Positions 36,222 through 45,848 are shown, counted from the stretch's first letter. The stretch: 64,000 nt of DNA from Phycisphaerales bacterium (GCA_020853095.1 JADYZN010000050.1:1-64000), one strand, 5' to 3'. Program-made: numbers and translations. Notes: generated by a model from the sequence alone, not told the origin.

Positions 36222-36875
36222 TCAATGCTCTTCCATGATCTGCTGAACGTACGGATTGGTTTGCAATTCCTGATCCAGATCACTGGGTTCGCCATGACCC
36301 GGCAGCAGCTTGGTCTTTCCGGGCAATTGCATGATCCGCCGGATTGATCGGGCAAGGTCCGAATGGCTCGAATCGGCGAAATCCGTCCGGCCGGTCGCCT
36401 GCATGATGATCAGATCGCCCCCCACCAGAACCTGTTGGTCCGGCAGATAATACGCCACGTGACCCGGAGAATGCCCCGGCGTGTGCATCACCTGAACCGC
36501 CATCGTCCCGATCATCAATTGATCCCCATCATTCACATGCCCATCGGCCGAACGGGGCGGCACCAGAAACGGCACCGGAATCGGCAGCTTGAACGGCAAT
36601 TTCGGCTTTTGCAGCTTGATCTCATCATCCGGATGAATCAGCACCTTGGCCCGCGGAAATCGGCCCGTCACCACCTCGTGATCCGCCACGTGATCAAAAT
36701 GCCCATGCGTCAACCACAACCCCACCACATCCCACCCCTGGCGTTGCGCCTCATCCAGCAACGGCCCGGTGGTGTCGTTGGGCGCATCAAACAGCACGGC
36801 CTGTTTGCTGATCTCGTCGGCGATCAGATAACTGTTGGTGGCCGCGATTCCCCCGTTGTTCATGATGATTTTCAT
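36222..36875 (-). CDS. Metallo-beta-lactamase-fold hydrolase (glyoxalase II-like)
   Basis: The 217 residues have the zinc motif LTHGHFDHVADHE, the second histidine in MHTPGHSPGHVAYYL, the bridging aspartate in VGGDLI and the last ligand in LPGHGEPS. Size and motif spacing fit the glyoxalase II-like group that hydrolyses thioesters. The start overlaps the NDH-2 stop by 4 bp (ATGA), so the two are one operon; a shared role in redox or carbonyl detoxification is conceivable. Confidence 0.88.
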   Translation of the reverse strand: MKIIMNNGGIAATNSYLIADEISKQAVLFDAPNDTTGPLLDEAQRQGWDVVGLWLTHGHFDHVADHEVVTGRFPRAKVLIHPDDEIKLQKPKLPFKLPIPVPFLVPPRSADGHVNDGDQLMIGTMAVQVMHTPGHSPGHVAYYLPDQQVLVGGDLIIMQATGRTDFADSSHSDLARSIRRIMQLPGKTKLLPGHGEPSDLDQELQTNPYVQQIMEEH

Positions 36876-38194
36876 GCCGATGCCTTCTGGTTCTTTTCCC
36901 TTGATCGTGCGGCCGGATGCTGATCGCCAAACAAATCCAACTGCACCACATCATTTTTGACAATCAACGCCACCGTCCAGTCCAGCATGATGCGAATCCG
37001 CCGGCTCCATCGGGGCATCTGGAACAGGTAATAACTCCGCCAGACCCACCATGCCACAAACCCCCGAATCTTAAATCCCAACACCCGCCCCACCCCCTGA
37101 TAATGTCCCAATGCCGCCAATGTTCCCAAGCTCTTGTATGCAAAAGGTTTAAGAGGCGCACCACGCAACGCCGCGGTGATGTTGCCCGCCAACACCCGCG
37201 CCTGACGCAGCGCATGCTGGGCCAGCGGAGGATAGGGCTTGCCCTGCGGGTCCGGCACGGTGGCACAATCGCCCAATGCCCACAGGTTGGGCCGCTGACC
37301 AGAGCGAAGCGTCGGTTCTACCACCGCCCGGCCGCGATGATCTTTCTCGATGGGCAATCCGGCCACCAGCGGATTGGGGGCAACGCCAGTCGCCACGACG
37401 ATCGTTTGTGCCCTAAGTATTTGTCCATCCTCCAGTTGCAATCGGTCTTCCTCGATGCTCCCCACCCGGGTGTTCAGTCGAATGTTCACCCCACGCCGTC
37501 GCAAGACATCGGCCGCGTATTGGGCCAAATCCTCATCCAGTTCCGGCATGATTCGCGGGCCGGCCTCGATCAACTCAAACTTCAAATCCTTGCAAGTCAC
37601 GTTTGGATAAGACTTTCGGACATTGTGCAAAAATTCCGTCATCTCTCCGATCAGTTCCACCCCCACCAATCCCGCTCCCACGATAATAAAGGTCAGCAAC
37701 GCCGACTTGCGGGATGGATCCTGTTCAACGTCCGCCCGTTCAAAAAGCTGGATCGCATGATTTCGCAGGAAAATCGCATCCCCAAGCGTCTTGAACGTCA
37801 GCGCCCCTTCCGAACCTCGAATAAAAGAGCGGTTGGTGATCCCTCCCAGCGCCAGCACCACATGGTCGTAAGGAATCTCGTATTGTTCCTCAAACTCCGG
37901 CCGGGCAACGACTTTTTGTCGTTCCAGATCGATTGCTTCCACCTGCGCCTCGATGAACCGCGTGTGTCGAAGCAGCGGCCGGATCGGATTCACCGCGTGC
38001 CTTGGCTCCAACACCCCCGAACCGGCCTCAAAGAGCAGCGGCGTCATCAGGTAATAATTGTTCCGGCTGATCAACGTCACGTCGATGCGACGATCCCCCA
38101 GCCAGATTCGTTCCAGCCACATGGCCGTGTAGACCCCCGCAAACCCTCCCCCCACGATCACCACCCGCGCCGGCTGTGTCTGGTTCTGATCCAT
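36872..38194 (-). CDS. ndh: Type II NADH dehydrogenase
   Basis: Transfers electrons from NADH to quinone without pumping protons. The FAD-binding VVIVGGGFAGVYTAMWL is at the N-terminus, the NADH-binding IIVGAGLVGVELIGEM near residue 180, the second FAD motif LWALGDCATVP near 310 and the quinone-side LAQHALRQARVLA after it. The C-terminal region has an amphipathic/membrane helix (VAWWVWRSYYLFQM). The ATG at 38194 is preferred; the extended frame enters the divergent ftsW upstream region. Confidence 0.9.
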   Translation of the reverse strand: MDQNQTQPARVVIVGGGFAGVYTAMWLERIWLGDRRIDVTLISRNNYYLMTPLLFEAGSGVLEPRHAVNPIRPLLRHTRFIEAQVEAIDLERQKVVARPEFEEQYEIPYDHVVLALGGITNRSFIRGSEGALTFKTLGDAIFLRNHAIQLFERADVEQDPSRKSALLTFIIVGAGLVGVELIGEMTEFLHNVRKSYPNVTCKDLKFELIEAGPRIMPELDEDLAQYAADVLRRRGVNIRLNTRVGSIEEDRLQLEDGQILRAQTIVVATGVAPNPLVAGLPIEKDHRGRAVVEPTLRSGQRPNLWALGDCATVPDPQGKPYPPLAQHALRQARVLAGNITAALRGAPLKPFAYKSLGTLAALGHYQGVGRVLGFKIRGFVAWWVWRSYYLFQMPRWSRRIRIMLDWTVALIVKNDVVQLDLFGDQHPAARSREKNQKASA

Positions 38195-38298
38195 GATCTG
38201 CGCATTCTTGCGGCAAAAAGGAAAATTGACGAGGGATGAAATGCGAAATTCCGGCTTGCGTTCAAGTGCCCTTCCCCACAGGTCCGATAAACTGGCTA

Positions 38299-39483
38299 AT
38301 GGACGCTTCCATCGACCGCCTGCACCATCGCGACATCTTGACCTTCTGCGTGCTGGCCCTGCTGGGCATGGGCATTCTGATGGTCCAATCCGCCGCCATG
38401 AGTGCTTCGGGCAACATCGGCTGGCAATGGACACAGCTTGGCACGCGCCACATCACCTACGTCCTGGTCTCCATCGCGACGTACTTTGTCATCGGGCACA
38501 TCGACTACGCGGCGCTGGCCCGACATGGCGGCAGAGTCTGGCGCAGCCCGGTGGTCTGGATGCTGGCCGTCGCCTTTTTTACCTGTGCCATCGTGCTGAT
38601 TCCGCACGTCGGCAAGGAAGTCAACGGCGCCCGACGGTGGCTCATGCTGGGATTCGTGCAGGTCCAACCTTCGGAACTGGCCAAATGGGGCGTGGTCATC
38701 TTTCTGGCATGGTGGCTGAGCGCCCGGCCGGTGCCGATCGAGGAATTTTTCGGCGGGTTCATCCCGACGTTGCTGCCGATCGGACTGATCTGCCTGCTGG
38801 TGGTGATTCAGGATTTTGGCACCGCCGCGCTGATTGGCGGGGCGGCGCTGACCATGCTGCTGGTCGGCCGGGTTCGATTGTGGCATCTTGCGATCGTGAT
38901 CCCGCCGGCGCTGCTGGCCGCCTTCTGGTTTGTCCACCACGAACCGTATCGCTGGGCACGGATGACGGCTTTTCTCGATCCTTTCGCACAACCCAAGCGC
39001 GAAGGGTATCACATGATCCAGAGCCTGCTGTCGTTTTCCAGCGGCGGCATCTTCGGGCGCGGGCTGGGCAACGGCATCCAGAAACTCGGGTATCTTCCCG
39101 AAGACACCACCGACTTTATTTTTGCGATTATTTGCGAGGAGCTGGGGCTTTTCGGCGCGATCCTGGTCGTGGCGCTCTACATGGGAATCCTGTACGTTGC
39201 CTGGCAGGTGATCCGCCAGAAGCGCGATTCGTTCGGCAGGATGCTGGCGTTCGGTGTGGCGTCGATGATCTGCCTTCAGGCGGTCATCAACATCGCGGTG
39301 GCCACTGTCTCGGTGCCGACCAAGGGATTGTCATTGCCTTTGATCTCGGCCGGCGGGTCGGGGCTGGTCATCACCTGCGCCGCCCTGGGATTGTTGTATT
39401 CGGTCACCCGGCACGAGCATGAGCTGGAAACCGCCTCTGAAACTCCCGCGTTGTCGCCACCCCTGATCGCCGCTACAAATTAA
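38299..39483 (+). CDS. ftsW: Lipid II polymerase FtsW/RodA (SEDS family)
   Basis: About ten transmembrane helices. SEDS signatures are NGARRWLMLGFVQVQPSELAKW, GRGLGNGIQKLGYLPEDTTDFIFAIICEELG and the final PLISAGGSGLVI; the LPEDTTDFIF form and the position before murG point to FtsW rather than RodA. It polymerises peptidoglycan glycan strands at division. The ATG at 38299 gives 394 residues; an upstream in-frame ATG at 38236 abuts its only possible Shine-Dalgarno sequence and is less likely. It is the first gene of the wall/division cluster. Confidence 0.92.
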   Translation: MDASIDRLHHRDILTFCVLALLGMGILMVQSAAMSASGNIGWQWTQLGTRHITYVLVSIATYFVIGHIDYAALARHGGRVWRSPVVWMLAVAFFTCAIVLIPHVGKEVNGARRWLMLGFVQVQPSELAKWGVVIFLAWWLSARPVPIEEFFGGFIPTLLPIGLICLLVVIQDFGTAALIGGAALTMLLVGRVRLWHLAIVIPPALLAAFWFVHHEPYRWARMTAFLDPFAQPKREGYHMIQSLLSFSSGGIFGRGLGNGIQKLGYLPEDTTDFIFAIICEELGLFGAILVVALYMGILYVAWQVIRQKRDSFGRMLAFGVASMICLQAVINIAVATVSVPTKGLSLPLISAGGSGLVITCAALGLLYSVTRHEHELETASETPALSPPLIAATN

Positions 39484-39492
39484 CCGTTGCGA

Positions 39493-40620
39493 ATGTCCGA
39501 TACGTCTACAACCATCCTCCTGGCCGGCGGCGGCACCGGCGGGCATCTGTACCCGGGTATCGCCGTCGCCAGCGCGCTGGTTGGGCTTGACCCGACCATC
39601 CGCCCGGTTTTTCTCTGCACGATGCGCGAGATCGACCGCACGATCCTGGCCCCCACCGGATTTGAATTCATCCCCCAGCCCATCGTCCCCCCCCACCGCA
39701 ACATCGGCGGACTGCTGAAATTCTGGAAAAGCTGGCGGGAGACCAAGGATTTGGTCCGACATATATTGCAGACCGATAAACCGATGGCCGCGATCGGACT
39801 GGGCGGATACGCCGCCGGCGTCGCGATCAAACTGGCCGCCCAGGGTGGCATCCCCACCGCCATCCTGAACCCGGACGTCATCCCCGGCAAGGCCAACCAG
39901 TATCTGTTGCGTTACGTCAGCGCCGTCTGCTGCCAGTTCGAGGCCACGTTGACGCGAATCCCATCCGACAAGCGCGACAAATGCCACGTCACGGGTTGCC
40001 CGATCCGCCAGGACATCGCCCATTTGCCCGACCGCGAGCCGGCCAAGGGACGGTTGGGCCTCGATCCGAGGCTCCAGACCCTGGTGGTGACCGGCGCTTC
40101 GCAGGGGGCGACGACCGTCAATGAGGCGGTTCTGGAAGCACTCAAAGACCAGAAATTCCAAGGCTGGCAGGTGTTGCACCTGTCGGGCAAAGACCATGCT
40201 TCGGCGGTCCGGACCGCCTATCGGGAGCTGGAGGTGTCGGCACGGGTGATTGATTTCACGCCGGACATGGCGGATGTCTGGGCGTCGGCCGATCTGGCGA
40301 TTTCGCGATCCGGCGCCAGCTCGTGCGCTGAATTGGCCGCCTGCGGCATTCCCTCGGTGCTGATGCCCTACCCTTTTCACAACGACATGCACCAGCGCGC
40401 CAACGCCAAAGTTCTGGCGGATGCCGGGGCGGCGATCCTGATGGACGATGAAAAGGATCGGCGAAAAAACGGGCCAAAACTCCGCCCGATCCTGCAATCG
40501 CTGCTGTACGACCTGCCGCGACGACAGGCGATGTCGGCGGCGGCCCGATCGCTCTCCAAACCGGATGCCGCCAAGGCCGTTGCCAGTCTGATCACGCGGA
40601 TGGTTGCCAACGGCCGATGA
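39493..40620 (+). CDS. murG: UDP-N-acetylglucosamine-N-acetylmuramyl-(pentapeptide) transferase
   Basis: A GT28 enzyme that adds GlcNAc to lipid I to make lipid II at the inner membrane face. N-terminal loop LAGGGTGGHLYPGIAVA, second glycine-rich loop VTGASQGATTVNEAV, and the nucleotide-sugar site RSGASSCAELAACGIPSVLMPYPF with HQRANA are present. The 375 residues start at the ATG at 39493, 9 bp after ftsW. The PGKAN segment of the lipid-binding region is kept. Confidence 0.94.
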   Translation: MSDTSTTILLAGGGTGGHLYPGIAVASALVGLDPTIRPVFLCTMREIDRTILAPTGFEFIPQPIVPPHRNIGGLLKFWKSWRETKDLVRHILQTDKPMAAIGLGGYAAGVAIKLAAQGGIPTAILNPDVIPGKANQYLLRYVSAVCCQFEATLTRIPSDKRDKCHVTGCPIRQDIAHLPDREPAKGRLGLDPRLQTLVVTGASQGATTVNEAVLEALKDQKFQGWQVLHLSGKDHASAVRTAYRELEVSARVIDFTPDMADVWASADLAISRSGASSCAELAACGIPSVLMPYPFHNDMHQRANAKVLADAGAAILMDDEKDRRKNGPKLRPILQSLLYDLPRRQAMSAAARSLSKPDAAKAVASLITRMVANGR

Positions 40621-40629
40621 TGAGCTACT

Positions 40630-42093
40630 ATGCCCAATGTTGTGGAGAATGCTGTGAGCCAGTTGCGAAAGGACTCGCGCTCGGCCAGCCGGTTTACCGG
40701 CCGTCGGGTCCACTTTATCGGCATCGGCGGGTGCGGCATGTCCGGCCTGGCGCGGATGCTGCTGGACGCCGGGGCCATCGTCAGCGGATCGGAACCCAAA
40801 CCCAATCCCCAAACCTTTGAACTGGCCCGCCTGGGGGCCTCCATCTCGCGCGACCAGATGGGCGAATTGCTCTCGCGCGACACCGACCTGGTCGTCCGCA
40901 CCGCCGCCATCCCCGACACCAACGCCGAATTTCTGGCCGCCAAAACCTACGGCCTGCAATCGATCAAATACGCCGAGTTGCTCGGCCAGATCATGCAGGA
41001 GCGGTTTGGAATCGCCATCGCCGGCACGCACGGCAAATCGACCACCACCGCCATGCTCGCATGGGCCTTGATGCAATGCGATGCCAACCCCTCGTTTGTC
41101 GTCGGCGGAACCGTCCCGCAACTGGGAGGTGGGTCGCATTCGGGTTCCAGCCGGTTTTTCGTCGCCGAGGCCTGCGAGTTTGACCGCAGCTTTCATAAGC
41201 TTCACCCGACCGTCGCCATCGTCACCAACATCGAGGAGGACCACCTCGACTGTTACAAAGACATCGATCAGATCGTCGATTCGTTCCGGCAGTTCGCCCG
41301 ACTGGTTCCGGCCGATGGGTTGATCATCTCCAATGGAACCGATCCCCGCGCGCGGCAGGCCCTGGCGGGGCTGACGACGCCGGTTGAGTTCTGCACCATC
41401 GGGGAATCTGTTGGAGAATCGGGACAATCCGCCGATCCGGCGGCGCAATCCGCCTGGCACACGCGAATCATCGGCGTCGAAAAAGGATGCTGCCACGGCG
41501 AGGTGTTCCAACGGGGCCGGCGGGTTTGCCAACTGAGGCTGTCCGTGGCCGGGCGGCACAACCTGTTCAACGCCACCATGGCGCTGGCCGCCTGCAATGC
41601 GTGCGGTGTCGATCTGAACCGCGCGGCCGACGCCATCAACCGATTCACTGGCGTCGATCGACGCATGACCGAAATGGGCCACGTCAACGGCGCGACCATC
41701 GTCGATGATTATGGCCATCACCCCACCGAAATCCGCGCCACGCTGAAGGCCGTCCGCGAAAAATATCAACCCAACCGGCTCTGGTGCATCTTCCAGCCCC
41801 ACCAGCACAGCCGGACACGATTCTTACTCGAAGATTTTGCCGCCAGCTTCGCGTTGGCCGATGAAACCCTGGTGCCGGATATTTATTTCGTGCGCGATTC
41901 GGAATCCGAACGACAGAGCGTCAACGCGGCCGACCTGGTGGCGCGCATCGCCGCCCATGGACGGGTTGCCCGACATCTGCCGGAATTTTCCGAGATCATC
42001 CGGCACGTACGCCAAAACGCGCGCCCGGGCGATCTGATATTGACCCTCGGCGCCGGCAACGTCTGGGAAATCGCCCGCGACCTTGCCACCTGA
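40630..42093 (+). CDS. murC: UDP-N-acetylmuramate-L-alanine ligase
   Basis: The first Mur ligase, adding L-alanine to UDP-MurNAc. IGIGGCGMSGLARMLLDAG binds the uridine part, GTHGKSTTTAMLAWAL is the ATP loop, AEACEFDRSFHKL and TNIEEDHLDCY follow, and DDYGHHPTEIRATL marks the C-terminal domain with the HQHSRT segment. 487 residues, normal length. Spaced 9 bp from murG; a repeat-filled 208-bp gap separates it from murB. Confidence 0.96.
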   Translation: MPNVVENAVSQLRKDSRSASRFTGRRVHFIGIGGCGMSGLARMLLDAGAIVSGSEPKPNPQTFELARLGASISRDQMGELLSRDTDLVVRTAAIPDTNAEFLAAKTYGLQSIKYAELLGQIMQERFGIAIAGTHGKSTTTAMLAWALMQCDANPSFVVGGTVPQLGGGSHSGSSRFFVAEACEFDRSFHKLHPTVAIVTNIEEDHLDCYKDIDQIVDSFRQFARLVPADGLIISNGTDPRARQALAGLTTPVEFCTIGESVGESGQSADPAAQSAWHTRIIGVEKGCCHGEVFQRGRRVCQLRLSVAGRHNLFNATMALAACNACGVDLNRAADAINRFTGVDRRMTEMGHVNGATIVDDYGHHPTEIRATLKAVREKYQPNRLWCIFQPHQHSRTRFLLEDFAASFALADETLVPDIYFVRDSESERQSVNAADLVARIAAHGRVARHLPEFSEIIRHVRQNARPGDLILTLGAGNVWEIARDLAT

Positions 42094-42103
42094 TATTCGC
42101 CCT

Positions 42104-42280
42104 CCCCTACTTTCCCCTCTCCCTGTACTCCGGGGGAGGGTTAGGGAGGGGGCCGTGTGTGGGTCCCGACCCACCGATATTTGATTTGGTGGGCCAATGC
42201 CCACCCTACTTTTCCCTCTCCCGGTACGCCGGGGGAGGGTTAGGGAGGGGGCCGTTCGTGGGCCAAAGCCCACCGATGTT
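42104..42280. repeat. Two tandem copies of a ~99-bp intergenic repeat between murC and murB
   Basis: Copy 1 starts near 42104 and copy 2 near 42203, with period 99. Both contain a pyrimidine-rich block (CTACTTT..CCTCTCCC), the hairpin-forming CCGGGGGAGGGTTAGGG, then GGGGGCCG and a GGTGGGC/GCCCACC pair with ACCGAT. They differ by point changes and small indels. No gene is present in the gap; murB must be reached by read-through or an internal promoter. Confidence 0.8.
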
Positions 42281-42301
42281 TGTTGTCACGGATTTCCGCC
42301 C

Positions 42302-43198
42302 ATGCGCATCGCCAATGCCAACCCCTTCGCAGACCTTGAACCGTTCGTTCAGGAAAATTTCCCGCTGGCCCGTCACACCTGGTATCGCATCGGCGGCCCA
42401 GCCCGATGGTACGTCCAGCCACGGTCACTGGAAGAGCTTCAACAGGCCGTCCAACGCTGCAATGAAGCCGAAATCCCCATTTACGTCCTGGGGCTGGGGG
42501 CCAACCTTCTGGTGAAGGATGAAGGCGTCGACGGCGCGGTATTCCGGTTGGACGATGAGCATTGGCGGCGGGTGCGCTACGATGGCAATCTCGTCGAGGC
42601 CCATGCCGGCGTCGATCTTCAAAAGCTCATCCTCCACACCGTCCGGCAGGGGTTGATGGGCATCGAATGTCTGGCCGGCATCCCCGGAACCGTCGGCGGC
42701 GGCATCCGCATGAACGCCGGCGGCAAATTCGGCGACATCGGCGCGGTCGTCAACAAAGTCGTCGTCATGGACGCCAACGGCCACGTCTTTGAACGCGAAA
42801 AAGACGACCTGATTTTCGACTATCGCTCATCCAACATCGCCGCCACCTTCATCCTCAGCGCGACGCTGGAACTGGAAGCCGAAGACCCCGAGCGCATCAT
42901 GCGCAAAACCAAGGAAATCTGGATGTACAAACGCAACACCCAGCCCTTGAACACCAAAAGCTGCGGCTGCATCTTCAAAAACCCCCGCGGCCTGAGCGCC
43001 GGCGCCCTGATCGACCAGGCCGGCCTCAAGAGCATGCGCATCGGCGGCGCCGAAGTCTCCGAAAAACACGCCAACTTCATCGTCGCCCACCCGGGCTGCA
43101 AAGCCGATGATGTGCTGCGGCTGATCAACATCATCCGCGAAAAGGTGTACGATAAGAATCAGGTCCATCTGGAAAGCGAAGTGCAGATTTGGTCATGA
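42302..43198 (+). CDS. murB: UDP-N-acetylenolpyruvoylglucosamine reductase
   Basis: An FAD/NADPH enzyme producing UDP-MurNAc. HTWYRIGGPARW, the FAD loop LGLGANLLVKDEG, IPGTVGGGIRMNAGG, the catalytic-region CIFKNPRGLSAGALIDQ, and the C-terminal glutamate in VHLESEVQIW match the family. The ATG at 42302 (MRIANANPF) is after the repeat element; a longer frame enters the repeat. 298 residues; the stop overlaps ddl (ATGA). Confidence 0.95.
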   Translation: MRIANANPFADLEPFVQENFPLARHTWYRIGGPARWYVQPRSLEELQQAVQRCNEAEIPIYVLGLGANLLVKDEGVDGAVFRLDDEHWRRVRYDGNLVEAHAGVDLQKLILHTVRQGLMGIECLAGIPGTVGGGIRMNAGGKFGDIGAVVNKVVVMDANGHVFEREKDDLIFDYRSSNIAATFILSATLELEAEDPERIMRKTKEIWMYKRNTQPLNTKSCGCIFKNPRGLSAGALIDQAGLKSMRIGGAEVSEKHANFIVAHPGCKADDVLRLINIIREKVYDKNQVHLESEVQIWS

Positions 43199-44103
43199 CC
43201 CCGACATCCACCCTTCGCATCACCGTCCTTCGCGGCGGCCCATCGGCCGAGCGCGAGGTTTCGCTGGTTTCCGGAGCCGCCGTCGCCAATGGGCTGCGGC
43301 AGATGGGGCATGATGTATTTGAATCGGACATCACCCCGGACAATCTTTCCGCATTGAATCGGCCGGCCGACGTGATTTTTCCGGTCCTGCACGGGGCATG
43401 GGGCGAATCGGGAGAGTTGCAGGAGATTCTCGAAGATCGAAACCTCCCCTTCGTCGGCTCCGGATCGGCCGCCTCGCGGCTGGGGATGAACAAGGCACAA
43501 ACCAAACTCGCCTGGGATTTATCTGGCCTGCCAACACCCTCCTATCAGGTTCTGTTCCGAAACAACCGTCAGATCGGCATCCCCATCCCCTGTGTCGTCA
43601 AAGCCCTAGATTCCGGCTCCTCCATCGACGTTTACATCTGTCACACCCGCGATGAGGCCCGCAAGGCGGTGGATGCCATTCTGGCCAAACAGGAACAGGT
43701 CATGGTCGAGCAGTTCATCAAAGGCCCTGAATTGACCATCGGCCTGCTGGAAGAACAACCCCTGGCCCCGATTCGCATCATCGCCAAACGGGCGTTTTTC
43801 GATTACGAGGCCAAATACCGCTCCAACGACACCGAACACCGTTTCGACACCGGCCTGCCGGCCGACGTGGTCGAATCGTGCCGGCAACTGGCCCGCAAGG
43901 CCAATGAAATCGTGGGGGCACGCGACCTGTCGCGAATCGACATGATGCTGGATGAGAAACACCAACCCTATTTGCTGGAAATCAATACCCTGCCGGGGTT
44001 TACGCCAAAAAGCCTTTTGCCCGAAGCCGCCGCCCATGCCGGCATCCCATTCGGCCCGCTGGTCGACCGCCTCGCCCGCCGGGCGTTTGCACGATCGCAA
44101 TAA
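43195..44103 (+). CDS. ddl: D-alanine-D-alanine ligase
   Basis: An ATP-grasp enzyme making D-Ala-D-Ala for the stem peptide. GGPSAEREVSLVSG near the N-terminus, PVLHGAWGESGELQ, KALDSGSSIDV, the ATP-binding VEQFIKGPELTIG and the metal/product motif EINTLPGFTPKSLLP are all present. 302 residues with the ATG overlapping the murB stop by 4 bp. An ftsQ-like gene follows after a 121-bp gap containing a repeat. Confidence 0.95.
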   Translation: MTPTSTLRITVLRGGPSAEREVSLVSGAAVANGLRQMGHDVFESDITPDNLSALNRPADVIFPVLHGAWGESGELQEILEDRNLPFVGSGSAASRLGMNKAQTKLAWDLSGLPTPSYQVLFRNNRQIGIPIPCVVKALDSGSSIDVYICHTRDEARKAVDAILAKQEQVMVEQFIKGPELTIGLLEEQPLAPIRIIAKRAFFDYEAKYRSNDTEHRFDTGLPADVVESCRQLARKANEIVGARDLSRIDMMLDEKHQPYLLEINTLPGFTPKSLLPEAAAHAGIPFGPLVDRLARRAFARSQ

Positions 44104-44159
44104 ATCGACACCGGCGGCATTGCCTTCAGTTCTTCTTCAATCCCGTCCGATAACAGACT

Positions 44160-44215
44160 TGTAGGGTGGCATGGCCCACCGGTGAAAAGGATGGTGGGCC
44201 ACGCCCCGCCCTGCG
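44160..44215. repeat. GTAGGGTGGC-type intergenic repeat before the ftsQ-like gene
   Basis: GTAGGGTGGCATGGCCCACC and GGTGGGCCACGCCCCGCCCTGC lie back to back around a short AAAAGGAT spacer. The GTGGGC/GCCCAC words and terminal TAGGGTGG match parts of the tandem repeat at 42104-42280 in the opposite sense, so the elements are probably related. Confidence 0.55.
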
Positions 44216-44224
44216 TTGGAAGGT

Positions 44225-45184
44225 ATGTCCAAGCCTAAGAAGACCAAGCCCGTCCGGGTGAAAAAACCCGCCGACCCGCAGCGTGCCGCACGTTGGAGAC
44301 GGATGGCGCTGCATGGGGCGCTGGCGTTTTTTGTCATCAGCCTGGGCACGGTGGGGCTGCGTTATTTGAAACGGTACGTCGAGACGAGGCTGGCATATCC
44401 GGCCGAACCGCCCAAGGTGGTGATCGTCAATCGGCCTGCCTGGATGAGCGATTTTCTGGCCGCCCAGATCGCCGCCACGGTTCGACCCATCGGCAACCAC
44501 TCGGCCTTCGATCATCAGATGCTGGTCGATGCCTACCAGATGCTCAAATCCGATCCGAAGATCAGTCCGTGGATCAAGCAGATTCGCCGGATTCGGCGGG
44601 CATACCAGGATGGGCCGGGCGATGTGATCGAGCTGGATTGCGAATTTCGCGCCCCCATCGCGCTGGTGCAGTCCGACAACGATTTCTGGCTGGTCGATGG
44701 TGAAGGGGTGCGTCTGCCGGATAAATTCAACGTCAAGCAGATTCCGCAGATCGTGTATGGCCAGGATGGGCACACCAACATTCGCGTGGTGCAGGGCGTT
44801 CGCGCTGCGCCGCCGGCACTGGGCGGGCAAAAATGGGCCGGGCCGGACCTGGTGGCGGCGCTGGATATGGTCAAATTGCTGTATGGCCGCAAATTCGCGG
44901 AGGAAATCCTGACCGTCGACGTCTCCAATTTTGGCGGCCGAAAAGACCCCCGCCAGGCTCAACTTGTGCTGGTGACCCGTTATCTGACGCAAATCCGCTG
45001 GGGCCGGCCAATCAATGCCGATGATTATTTCGTCGAGGTCTCCACCGCTCAAAAACTCGATTATCTTCAACGCATCTACAGCGAATACCATCGGGTTGAC
45101 GCCAACCACCCCTGGATCGACATCCGTTTTGATCAGATCACCTATCCCAGCGAACCGGCCGCCCAAGTGGACACGAGGCGATAG
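44225..45184 (+). CDS. FtsQ-like cell-division protein (by position and architecture)
   Basis: A 319-residue protein with a Lys/Arg-rich cytoplasmic N-terminus (MSKPKKTKPVRVKK), one transmembrane helix (residues about 30-48) and a periplasmic domain. That region has a plausible POTRA-like part and the segment FWLVDGEGVRLPDKF, like the LVDxxGxxF strand of FtsQ. FtsQ/DivIB bridges FtsB/FtsL and the septal synthase. Sequence identity is low, so the call rests on gene order (ddl then ftsQ) and topology. TTGGAAGGT precedes the ATG; the upstream gap carries a repeat. Confidence 0.65.
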   Translation: MSKPKKTKPVRVKKPADPQRAARWRRMALHGALAFFVISLGTVGLRYLKRYVETRLAYPAEPPKVVIVNRPAWMSDFLAAQIAATVRPIGNHSAFDHQMLVDAYQMLKSDPKISPWIKQIRRIRRAYQDGPGDVIELDCEFRAPIALVQSDNDFWLVDGEGVRLPDKFNVKQIPQIVYGQDGHTNIRVVQGVRAAPPALGGQKWAGPDLVAALDMVKLLYGRKFAEEILTVDVSNFGGRKDPRQAQLVLVTRYLTQIRWGRPINADDYFVEVSTAQKLDYLQRIYSEYHRVDANHPWIDIRFDQITYPSEPAAQVDTRR

Positions 45185-45210
45185 GCCGCGATTCGCGTTA
45201 GCATAGGCCC

Positions 45211-45816
45211 ATGCACCGGGCATCGAACCAGCATTCAAACCTCTCATTGGCCGGGCCATTGGTCATCTGGCTTATGCCGCAATTGGTGATGCTGGGGGCG
45301 TGCGCGGGTGGATTCATCTGGAATCGCATCCAGCCCCACCCGGCGGATCGGCTGACGTTGCATCTGGTCGTGTCTGCGCAAATCATCGTTCTTTTCTTAT
45401 TGTTCCCGATCCTGGTGGATCGCTGGCGAAAGGCGGCGTTGATCGCCGCATCATCCGGGCCGTTCTGGTTGATCTCGATGATTCTGGCCGGGATCGGCTG
45501 GCCGGCCACGTTTTCGGCGGCCGGATATATTTTATTCTGGATGGTCGCCCTGCGACTGGTGATGGTCCACCTCGGTCGTCCTTCGTGGACGCTTCATGCC
45601 TGCACGATTTCCAGCGTCTGGCTTGGAATTGGCCCCCTGCTTTGGTATTTGCGCGCGGAAACCGGCCTGAGTGCCGATTTATCCTCCTGGTCGCCCCTGA
45701 CAGCGGCGATGGGACTGATCGAACACCCCTTCCACTTGGTCCCACTTGCGGTTCCACTGGCCGTTTGCCTGATGGCCGGGGTGATCTTCTTGATCCGACG
45801 GCGATCCATCTCGTAA
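45211..45816 (+). CDS. Multi-pass membrane protein of unknown function
   Basis: A 201-residue hydrophobic protein with about six transmembrane helices (for example PLVIWLMPQLVMLGACAGG, VVSAQIIVLFLLFPILV, LVPLAVPLAVCLMAGVIFLI) and a basic C-terminus, IRRRSIS. I recognise no family. It occupies the place where ftsA/ftsZ would follow ftsQ in other bacteria, 26 bp after the ftsQ-like gene, and is probably co-transcribed with it. Confidence 0.6.
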   Translation: MHRASNQHSNLSLAGPLVIWLMPQLVMLGACAGGFIWNRIQPHPADRLTLHLVVSAQIIVLFLLFPILVDRWRKAALIAASSGPFWLISMILAGIGWPATFSAAGYILFWMVALRLVMVHLGRPSWTLHACTISSVWLGIGPLLWYLRAETGLSADLSSWSPLTAAMGLIEHPFHLVPLAVPLAVCLMAGVIFLIRRRSIS

Positions 45817-45848
45817 TCACATTCCGCTGACAAAACGATTGCGACAAG

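Noticed and set aside
39331-41808. An 825-codon open frame on the minus strand opposite ftsW, murG and murC
   Set aside because: It covers three well-supported genes, has no recognisable domain or ribosome-binding site, and shows shadow composition.
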